64,000 bases of DNA from Pictodentalium vernedei (lineage: Eukaryota > Mollusca > Scaphopoda > Dentaliida > Dentaliidae). The stretch is from the NCBI GenBank assembly GCA_031216915.1, contig CM062289.1, positions 61,883,741-61,947,740 on the forward strand, read 5' to 3'. Below, piece after piece: positions 56,095-64,000 of the stretch. The notes below the pieces were generated by a model. The model ran no database searches. It was not told the DNA's origin and saw only the letters and a list, made by a program, of their open reading frames with translations. A program made the translations under genes and the position numbers. Within the stretch, counting starts at the first letter, position 1. The number at the start of each line of letters is the position of its first letter.

Positions 56095-56485
56095 GATGAA
56101 ATGATCTGATGAATCATCGAATACACACTTGTGTTATAAAATAAACAAGGATATTGGGAACTTGGTGCTCAGTGGTTAGGGCAGTGGACTTCAAACCCAA
56201 ATGTCCACGTTTCTACCCCAGCTAATGGTAACTGCGTTGTGTCCTCGGGCAATACACGTAATCCTGATTGCCCACTGCTAGGCACTGTGGCGTTGTGTAC
56301 TTAAGTGTACTACATGTCGATGGTGCACTTGTCATCGACCAATGCTCGCCTTGCTTGTGTGGAGTTAGGGCGTTTGGGGAGTCAATCAGTTGCTCACCGG
56401 TGCTCGGTGGTTCCCTCCGGATGTGCACGTCCAGAATGGGAGACTGTGCAAGTATTCACTGAAGTCTCAAAAGACTTTACAGGGT
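56095..56485 (+). mobile_element. tRNA-derived SINE, paralogue of 52955-53335
   Basis: Same flank, head, body and downstream TCAAAAGACTTTACAGGG as the 53-kb copy, with scattered substitutions and a small duplication of the GCTC(A/G) region near 56393. Confidence 0.85.
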
Positions 56486-56646
56486 GCATGATCATGAGTC
56501 AGCAACATCTTTGAAAATGATATTGGTTCATTTGAACCCATTTGAAGCCATAATTAGAAACTAGAATTCCAGAAAATGCGACTGTAAAGGTTTTATAGTA
56601 GGGAAAACAGAGGAAATGATATGATGTGTGGGACCTAGTCCATCTA

Positions 56647-56937
56647 TAGAGTTAAAACTAGAGGTCCTGTCACGAATAGTGCGCTTATGTAGGCTTAATT
56701 GCGTGTTGGAATAGCGCGCAATTGCCATATCGAATGGCATCCAAAGCACGGCAGGTTCTCCTTGTTACTCATAGCAAACACATGCAACCCGGAGGTCCAT
56801 TGGCTGAAGCATTGCTTGTGCACAGGCCATATGTACAGAATTTGATAGCTTTACTTGGGCCACAGCGCGCACATTAACGCGCATATCAACGTGCTATTTG
56901 TGCACATTTCATGACAGGACTTCTAGTTTTAACTGTA
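56647..56937. mobile_element. Foldback MITE, family B, copy 2
   Basis: The ends GAGTTAAAACTAGAGGTCCT and AGGACTTCTAGTTTTAACTG lie within TA dinucleotides. The left half of the central palindrome is shortened compared with 49104-49419. Confidence 0.85.
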
Positions 56938-56996
56938 GTTGTTTTTAAGTTTAAATGGTTGGCTTTCGTTGCCGTTGTCATTCGTGTATGCAATGA

Positions 56997-57350
56997 GAAG
57001 GGTGGCTCAGTGGTTAGAGTATTGTACATTTAATCGAAATGTTGACGGTTCGAATCTGACCAGCGATAACTGCGATGTGTACTTGAGCAAGACTCTTGAA
57101 ATCGATTGGCTATGTGGGACACGGTGGCGTGTAGTAGTAAAGCGAATTATGCATTGATGGAGTGCTTGTCTTCAACCTCTGTTAACTCCGCTTGTGTTTA
57201 GTTGGTAGGATGGAGAAACTGACAGTTACTAGTCGCTACTCGGTAGTTCTCTCCAGGTAATTTGACTTCCGCCACGCGCAACCTTTCTGGCGCGGTCTGA
57301 CTCTTGCTATTGAAAGTGTCCTTTAGTCAGTACAAACAAATAAAAGAAAA
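56997..57350 (+). mobile_element. tRNA-derived SINE with clear A and B boxes
   Basis: GGTGGCTCAGTGGTTAGAGT (A box) and GGTTCGAATCTGACC (B box) head, body with CTTCAACCTCTGTTAACTCC and GGTAGTTCTCTCCAGGTAAT, and a degenerate A-rich tail. Confidence 0.85.
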
Positions 57351-57596
57351 CATTCGAGTGTATGCCTCTAGATTAAAGAATATGAGATAAATCGTTCATA
57401 CTTCAAAAAATAGTACAATAACAATCCAGTTTGGACCATTCCAGAGATGTTTTCGGAAAATATATTTTGTTTTAGCAGTACGCTACCAACCTAATCCAGT
57501 TTTAAACTTTTGAACTCATGAGGCCGATTTTTCGGTCCAAGGCTTAATTTCGGCCCATTTTTGTCTAACGATTAATATTAGGCCATGGTTAATTAA

Positions 57597-58062
57597 TTTT
57601 CGGTTTAGCGTCATTCGCCTTATATTGTTTTTTGACCGAAATAATAAAGCATTTTCTTTATTATTTGCTCCTCAAATAGGGTCACACCTCATTCATAGGG
57701 CAAGGATAATACACCATTTCATGTTTCTTCTTCATCCAGTGAAAAAGCAGATTGTTGGCTCATTATTGCCAGATTGCTATAGCAATCTGGCAATAATGAG
57801 ACAATAATCTGGTGTTATTAGGTGTATAATGTTGACTAATGGTACATGTTGTTATAGGCTGTTCTGTATATAACCCTGACCATTATAAGTTCTATCTGCG
57901 GCAACCTACACATGCAAGGAAGCAGTGTGTAAGTGCAAAAGATACAATATGCATCTTATGGAAAGGGATATATTACGCCACTTCTAGGGATATAATTAGT
58001 AATTAATTATAACCTCATTCCGCATTTTGTTCTAATAACCTGAAATGACGCTAAACTGAAAA
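57597..58062. mobile_element. TTAA-flanked MITE, second family
   Basis: TTAA at 57593-57596 and 58063-58066 flanks TTTTCGGTTTAGCGTCATT and AATGACGCTAAACTGAAAA, a 19-bp inverted repeat with one difference. A hairpin at about 57751-57800 (CTCATTATTGCCAGATTGCT) sits inside. The ends differ from family P. Confidence 0.8.
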
Positions 58063-58066
58063 TTAA

Positions 58067-59010
58067 CAAACCATAGCCTCAAGGAGACCGGTAAATATTA
58101 TTTTAAGGCCTTCATTAGTCTGATTAAGGCAACACGCAATACTCGACATGTACATCATTTCTTCAACTGGATGCCACACGCATGTGCTGATGATATCAAA
58201 ATATAACAAAGTCCATAAACTTGTCAATATTACAAGATATTACACATGATTACTTATAAATAAATAACTAATAATTGCAAATAACCCAATAACATTAAGT
58301 GAAATAAAGTAAACAATATGATTTATAATTGCGACTCGTTTCTCTTGTGGAACATGATGCTGGTATTCATATAGTCAAACCAGAGACGGCAGGCGGTTGG
58401 GGCCTAAATGCGCTTCAGACCTCACTGCCTATGCCCAGGGAGGCATGTTCCCTATCGTAAAATGTGCCCGGATACGCCCAGGGGGACTTTGAAACACTTC
58501 ATCTCTTCAGCCATAGTTATTAGATGGATAACTTCAAATTTGACCCAATTCCCAACTTAAGCAGCAAATATCATGGCAGTGGTGATCGTTGACCATTTTG
58601 TCTTATACCAGAAATACCGAATTATTATTTATATCATGCTACTAAGATGGGTAAAAGAAAACAGAAATTAATTAAACTTGGCATGTTTCACAGAGAAACA
58701 CCGAAATCAACTTAATTTTCATGTTTTCGTTGTGGACGACAACAATCCACTGAAGACAACCAAAAACAGTTTGAGACAATGAATGCCTTTTGGAAGCTTT
58801 ACTTCATAATTTGTTGCATCTGTACAACTCAATGGAGGTTGTCAAATTTGGTTGGAAGAACTTGGTAAAATGATAAAAGAGTCGGGCAAAGGGGGAGGTT
58901 GGGTTGGTTCCAAAAGTGGTCAAATAGAAAAAGTATCATACACATGCCTGAATATTTTCTCCGGCACCCCATGAAAAACAAAGGAACTGTTACTGTGATA
59001 GACTGCAGCC
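58067..59010. other. No recognised feature
   Basis: AT-rich sequence with short frames. No supported gene or repeat ends. Confidence 0.4.
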
Positions 59011-59014
59011 ACAT

Positions 59015-59172
59015 TACAGTAGAGCCACGCCTTTATTGGGTGATAAAAATCAGCAGCAGCAAAATTGAAATCAATGAAGCAGCTTGTGCTTGATGAATTA
59101 ATGTTTTGATGCTTATTCCTATAATATGTGTTTGGAATCTAATGTTATTGTGTATAGCGGCCTGACTGTATA
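59015..59172. mobile_element. MITE family H, short copy
   Basis: Starts TACAGTAGAGCCACGCC and ends GCGGCCTGACTGTA. The interior (GATAAAAATCAGCAGCAGCA, TGCTTATTCCTATAA, AATCTAATGTTATTGTGT) matches 1070-1095 and 1750-1800, showing the arrangement without the LINE. Confidence 0.65.
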
Positions 59173-59448
59173 TTTACGGGGATGACTAACGCTCAATACA
59201 GTAATTTGTAAAGAAAGCGAGTAAAAGTTGGCCTTGAGCATTAAAAATATAATTTGCAAATGCAAATCAAGAACGATGATCCAACATAAATTCTTAAAAC
59301 TGCTCTTTCCTCGAGAACTTTATGAGTCCGCCAAGAACGACACCATTAACAAGAATACACATCTGAAATATCACGCATGCTCTATGGCTTAAATGTATTT
59401 CAAGTTTAGTTCAAAGATTTGACTTGGATAGAACAATTAGAAATAACA

Positions 59449-59653
59449 CTTACTTTTGAAAACATCGACGAACTGACATTACTAGATTCCAGATTTTGAA
59501 GGAAAGATTCCCAAACGATGGTGTGTCAAGGAAATAAACGGCACAATTCCTCACTTCAGCATGGGCAATCGTTTATACCAAGTATATAGTATAAATGGTA
59601 CCAGCTGTTCGCTTATTCAATACGCCAGTGATATTAAAACAGTTAACGATGAG
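59449..59653 (+). pseudogene. Decayed duplicate of the SLC22 first exon
   Basis: It aligns with 43919-44195. The beginning (ACTTTTGAAAACATCGACGA) matches the first codons but the ATG region is lost. About 75 nt covering membrane helix 1 are missing after GATTCCAGAT. The loop region then follows (GGAAAGATTCC, TATAAATGGTACCAGCTGTT), reading SINGTSC with the sequon kept, to KTVNDE at GAG|GTTAGT, a weaker donor. Without start and helix 1 it cannot make a normal carrier. Patchy similarity continues into the intron, so a genomic segment was duplicated, not a cDNA. Confidence 0.85.
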
Positions 59654-59659
59654 GTTAGT

Positions 59660-60105
59660 TCATTTGTGTTTAATGTAGAAAAAAATACTTAAAAATAAAA
59701 AACCAATGGACTCTAACTTCTTTTCTTCCGAGTTTGGGGCAAAACATAGGTAAATTATGTAACACTACATTACTGCCATAATGTCTAACCACTTCAAGTG
59801 CCAAAATGTTTGTCCTAAAGAAGAGATGCACAATATGGCCAACAGTCTGTCGAAGCATCTGATTCAGATTCTAGTGGGGCCTGGTGACATCCTCCGGACT
59901 TATCTAGAAATCTGAACATATTATTAGCCCACTGAGAGAAACTCAAGATTGCACCTGACTTATACGGGGTCAGTCTTGTTCAAATGCTGTTCAGACGTAT
60001 TGTCCAAGACTGTTCAACAAGAATCGTCCGTTTGGATGAACAAAACGCATTCTGCAATCCCGAAGGATTGCGGATGGCAGATTGTTCCTCTGCAGGGGCA
60101 AAATA
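59660..60105. other. Intron-like sequence after the pseudo-exon
   Basis: Patchily similar to 44205-44480. No exon is seen. Confidence 0.4.
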
Positions 60106-60107
60106 TA

Positions 60108-61482
60108 TACTGAGTCAAAACAGAAAGTATAATGAACTTTGAGGAGCAATATTTTTAGTAATGTCATATTCTTACTGTCGCCAGCGTCACATCAGGACGT
60201 CGCAATTCAGACATGGGTGAAATGAAAAGTTCACACATGCAGTCACTAGTGTGTATGTCCAATATTTGCCTCTTGGATGGCACGACATCGACGGCGCATG
60301 GACCTGAAAAGTCACTGGATGTCACCCTGTGGTATTGCATTCCACTCCTGCCATAGAATGGTAGGTAAATCGCCTATCGTCTGAAGATCATGAAGTCGTA
60401 TCGATGGTCCAGTTGATCCCAAAGATGCTCTACTGGCGACAAATCTAGCGAAAGTGGGGGCCAGGGAAGAAGTTCGATGTTCTGTTCCTCAAGAAAGTCA
60501 CGACAGATACGCACCATGTGACATGGGGCATTGTCTTGCTGGAACAACTGCAATCCGACGTTAGCGTTGAACAACGGTACAGCAACAGCGTTAAGACATT
60601 CGTCCCTATATCGCTCTCCATTCAGATTACCATCGATGAAGATCAACAGCGTTCGATGGAGCAAGGGAATTCCTGCTCAAACCATTACCCTACCCCAGCC
60701 GAAACGGTCGCATTCCCACAGGCAAGCATCAGAAAACCGTTCCCAAAAAGAACTGTGCTACAACGCTGCTGAGTCCAGCGAACACGCTGACGTACCCATT
60801 CCATTCTGACGGCACGATGACGTTGGGTAAGGATTGGACCGTGGTTATAGACGCCTACTTCGGTTGCCGTGTTCAGCGAGTCTGTTGCGGACAGTTTGTG
60901 CACTAATTCTATTGTTAGTTCTACCAGGAGTAATTGCTGCTGTCCTCGTCGCCAGAAGCAAGAGATCCCGCAAGTGAGACGACCTGATGTGTCTGTCTTG
61001 TGCAGGGGTCGTTACTCTTGGTCGACCTGAACGCGGTCGGTCGGTAGTAGATCCAGTGGTCCTATACCTTCCAATGAGACGGTAGATAATAGCCACAATG
61101 ACTCCGAACTCAGCAGCAAGCTCATCTGGAGGTATCCCAGCCTCATACATACCAATGGCACACAACCTCTGATTTTCGGTTAACTTTGGCATTTTTCAAA
61201 ATGTCGGAATACAAAAACTAGCGTGTGTTCTCAACAACCCAGGCTCTCTAGCACAACACAACACAAAGAAAATCGTCGGTCACCCATTCAATTTGTCAGT
61301 CTCGGGCAGCACTTGCTATTTTGAAATCCGTAACAAAATTGTATACGGCTAGGTGGACAACAGCACCATGTCTCCTTGTACGATTTCTTGTCCACAAATA
61401 TGCAACATTAGAACTATTATATTCCATCTTTTATGCTATTTTTCACATTTGTTTCTCTTCTGCTTTCTATGTTCACTCAGTA
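60108..61482 (-). mobile_element. Tc1-like DNA transposon, full length but inactive
   Basis: TA (60106-60107 and 61483-61484) flanks inverted ends beginning TACTGAGT(C/G)AA. The minus strand encodes a Tc1 transposase starting MPKLTENQRLCAIGMYEAGI with a helix-turn-helix, then a GRPRVTTP linker. The frame changes near 60845-60900 and a deletion of about 25 codons follows VLF, removing the first catalytic aspartate. The C-terminal part (60374-60664) has the second aspartate in LFQQDNAPCH and, 34 residues later, the glutamate in SPVEHLWD, so the family is DD34E. Length (1.4 kb) is normal for Tc1. Confidence 0.9.
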
Positions 61483-61484
61483 TA

Positions 61485-61918
61485 CTTGAGTAAATGTTTC
61501 GTCTAGGAATAGAAACGTCGGAAGAATTTCTTTAACCCGTCGACCTTTCGGGTGAATTTGGTTTCACGTAACCTTTACGATAACGGGAAGAGCGTGCTCG
61601 TCAAATGTTGTGTGCGCAGAATTTAGTTCTCGTGGGAATCTGATAAGACAAAAGTACTGACTTAACCTCTGCTTTGTATCTCATTGAGACAGAGGCAAAT
61701 TTTGATTTATCGGCCAGTCAGCGCCAAGTGGGTAAGAATTCGTACAGGATCAGGAATATCTTCAATATAAAATTCGCGTTTTGTTATAAAATAAAGCACC
61801 ACGCGGCTCAGGAAAATGCCTTACACTAATCTTTTCATAAGCACTTGACATAACAATGATAATATCGGAAGATAGGTATGGGTCAGACATGTGCAACTCG
61901 AAAACAGGCCTGACGTTT
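61485..61918. other. No recognised feature
   Basis: No supported gene or repeat. Confidence 0.4.
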
Positions 61919-61921
61919 CAA

Positions 61922-62117
61922 CCCTCCATCTAACTCAAATAACAGACACTTTAAAACAAAACTGATTAATTAAATATTTTCTCTGTTTGTCTCTCAAGCA
62001 TAACTTATGACCCGTATTGGAACGATCTCAGGGAGCTCGTTTCAATGAGGTGTCAAAAGCTATGTGTTTGACACACAAAAAAGTTATCACATTTGAATGT
62101 CAATTTTGGGGAAAAGG
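61922..62117. mobile_element. TTAA foldback MITE, family P (old copy)
   Basis: Starts AACCCTCCATCTAAC and ends GGGGAAAAGGTTAA, with a drifted core CGTATTGGAACGATCTCAG. Confidence 0.6.
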
Positions 62118-62121
62118 TTAA

Positions 62122-62765
62122 GCGACTGTATGAAAAAAATAAAATATCAACAAATAAAAACCAACAAAAACAAAAATCCCGATCCTCGAACCTCTTTGTC
62201 CACTGAATGTAACCGAACAACACCATTGTTATTTTGTCGCTTAATGGCACTGTGATATTATTGTTAATCCAAAAATTTCAAATATAGCCCTAAAGTGCAG
62301 GGCAACATTCGTAAACTTCACAGTGAAATGCGACGAGTTATAAATCCTAGGTATTTATTTTTGGGTGTTTAACTCCACATCAGCATCTAAGGCTATATCA
62401 TTGGGATAAAACCATAATAACGTATCACATGTCATTAACAGCCATGGAGTTAAATAATTTATAATTTAATAAAATACGGAAATAATTACAAAGAATTTAA
62501 TAGGTTTGACTGTAATTATTAATGATACGAATAGTTAGTTGTACTTTATTACACGTCTATTGCTTTTCGTCCAGTTCCATCTATACAAATCCATACGGAA
62601 CACATGTTCCATATGTATTCCACCTGACATCATGGATCCAACAACAGAACTAAACTCCGCCCATAGCTGTAAGGTCAAACGAAACGTCGCATTTTAACAC
62701 AGATCAATTCGGAAAGCTATGGTGACAGCCTAAATCGAAAACTTCGATCAATAAATAACAAATAG
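62122..62765. other. No recognised feature
   Basis: AT-rich spacer. Confidence 0.4.
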
Positions 62766-62771
62766 TTTTAA

Positions 62772-63014
62772 CCCTTTACCTAACATGAAAAGCAGACGAC
62801 ACTTGCAAAAAAAAATATTGAATAACTAATTTTTTTCATTTTGTGTCTCAAAAACATAGGTTATGACCCCTCGTTGGAACGAGCTCGACGAGCTCGTTCC
62901 AACGAGGGGTAATAACCTATGTTTTTGAGACACAAAATGAAAATATTTTGAAAATTAATTGGCGATTTTTGAGAATAGCGCTGGCCGGTTTGGGCCGTTA
63001 CGTTGGGTAAAGGG
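62772..63014. mobile_element. TTAA foldback MITE, family P
   Basis: TTAA lies at 62768-62771 and 63015-63018. The central arms are near perfect. Confidence 0.9.
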
Positions 63015-63071
63015 TTAAAGTTTAAAACACTCTGTGTGTGATGTATGAATTTTTAGATTGTTGTATTCTAT

Positions 63072-63470
63072 GGTAGCGGGCGCGGTGGCCTTGAGGTAAC
63101 CGGTTCTCGCCCGATCACCGAAATTAAGCAAAGTCAAACCCGGTTAGTCCTTGGATGGGTGACCGTCTGAGCGATCGATTCGGACTCCAGCACTGTGTCC
63201 TGGGGCAAAGCAATAACCCCGATTGTCCACATGGCGACGCGATGACGCCGCGTACTAATGCGTACTGCACGTCGATGGTGCGCATGTATACAACCAATCT
63301 AACCCTGCCTGTTCTGCAGTGCGGAGTTTCAATGTTGGGGAGCTGGCAGCTGCTCGTCGTTGCTCGGTGGTTCTCTCCAGGTACTCCGGCTTCCCCCACC
63401 CGTAAAACTATCACCGACACGATATGACCTTGGCTGTTAAAGTGTCGTTAAACCATAATAAATAAATAAA
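63072..63470 (+). mobile_element. 5S-rRNA-headed SINE
   Basis: The head resembles 5S rRNA: GCCCGATCACCGAAATTAAG, then GGTTAGTCCTTGGATGGGTG and ACCGTCTGAG cover the internal promoter (A box, intermediate element, C box). After about 110 bp it passes into the same body as the tRNA-headed SINEs (CCCGATTGTCCAC, CGTCGATGGTGC, ACAACCAATCTAACC, GGTTCTCTCCAGGTACTCCG, GTGTCGTTAAACC) and an AAATAAATAAATAA tail. It is a SINE3-type chimera, not a 5S gene: the head is diverged and lacks a normal 3' end. Confidence 0.88.
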
Positions 63471-63705
63471 TAATGTATTCTATGCCATAGGGTCATGTAA
63501 TAAATGTAGAAAGTCGCGGTGTGAGAATGTTTCGTCAATACGGAACTCATGCCATCGCGGAAGGATACAACTCGGGGATCCGCCTGGTACTCGTACCATA
63601 TTGACGAACGTATTCATACAGCACCATTTTCTGTGTATTTATTGAATACTATGTCAATCAAAATGTTGATTTTGAGTTTAATTGAAAATGAAATCTCGTT
63701 TAGAG

Positions 63706-64000
63706 TAGAGCTGTAGGTTAACCGAAACCGAACTGAGGTTTTTAGGTTTTTTTTAAAACCGAAACCGAATCCGCCGACATCCTGTATTCTAAGGTTTTTC
63801 GTTTTTTATTAAATACTCTCTTGCTGCAGAAATTCACAAAAGGCAGCCATCCCAGAGAAGTGAGAATACCCAGACACTGTCAATGGCAGTGTCTGGGTAC
63901 TCTCACTACTCTGGGAAGGCTACATTCTGTGAATTTCCGACTTTTCAGTTTAGTTGTGTTTGCAGCTTTCCTCAAGTTGCGTGTCGGTGTCAGACCTCGA
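63706..64000. mobile_element. Possible hAT-type element running off the window
   Basis: TAGAGCTGTAGGTTAACCGA followed by repeated AACCGAAACCGA words resembles hAT ends. The other end is outside the window. A hairpin at 63830-63936 (CAGAGAAGTGAGAATACCCA arm) lies inside. Confidence 0.45.

Noticed and set aside
63072-63190. 5S rRNA gene
   Set aside because: Only the internal promoter half is recognisable, it is diverged, and it runs into a SINE body with an A-rich tail.
1-64000. LTR retrotransposon or retrovirus
   Set aside because: I found no LTR pair, primer-binding site or gag-pol-like stretch. The reverse transcriptase pieces are of LINE type.

Overview
The window looks like intergenic and intronic DNA from a marine invertebrate nuclear genome, most likely a mollusc (inference). 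It is AT-rich, has spliced fragments of a eukaryotic transporter gene, and is packed with short foldback DNA transposons, tRNA- and 5S-headed SINEs, LINE 3' ends, Tc1-like elements and Polinton fossils. Two elements at 31.1-31.5 kb and 53.55-53.97 kb (a C-run/G-run palindrome, GACC/GTCC microsatellites and flanking modules) resemble dispersed repeats I associate with mollusc genomes. No bacterial-style operon, CRISPR array or intact multi-exon gene is visible.

Host genes: all convincing host coding sequence belongs to one family, the SLC22 organic ion transporters. There is a clean terminal exon on the minus strand (5105-5311), a middle exon on the minus strand with a reading-frame lesion (18282-18414), a clean first coding exon on the plus strand (43914-44195), and a decayed duplicate of that first exon which has lost its start and first membrane helix (59449-59653). 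This suggests a broken-up local cluster of SLC22 paralogues.

Layout. 0-3 kb: foldback elements, one containing a 5'-truncated LINE. 3.06-5.02 kb: a satellite of about 61 bp. 5.1-12.5 kb: transporter exon, foldbacks, a diverged tandem duplication, SINEs and a lysine-rich repeat block. 12.53-18.04 kb: the most striking feature, 18 units of a 311-bp class-II-tRNA-like repeat (2 inverted, then 16 direct), flanked by a 15-bp direct repeat. 18.0-25.0 kb: transporter exon, two hAT-type MITEs with 8-bp target duplications, a capsid-gene fossil, and a 3.1-kb TTAA-flanked element. 25-28.5 kb: foldbacks. 29-40.2 kb: a graveyard of Polinton/Maverick-like fossils (capsid, packaging ATPase, DNA polymerase B) interrupted by MITEs, a LINE and a Tc1 element. 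40-43 kb: foldbacks and minisatellites. 43.8-45 kb: transporter first exon and intron. 45-52.5 kb: unrecognised coding-like DNA and a G/T-skewed low-complexity block. 53-64 kb: SINEs, TTAA foldbacks, a Tc1 transposon and a 5S-headed SINE.

How the parts relate: most of the window is non-autonomous elements that depend on enzymes encoded elsewhere (piggyBac-, Tc1/mariner-, pogo- and hAT-type transposases for the MITEs, LINE reverse transcriptase for the SINEs). Many are nested, so their relative ages can be read. Everything here was read by eye. Repeat counts and boundaries are estimates unless a target duplication is described.
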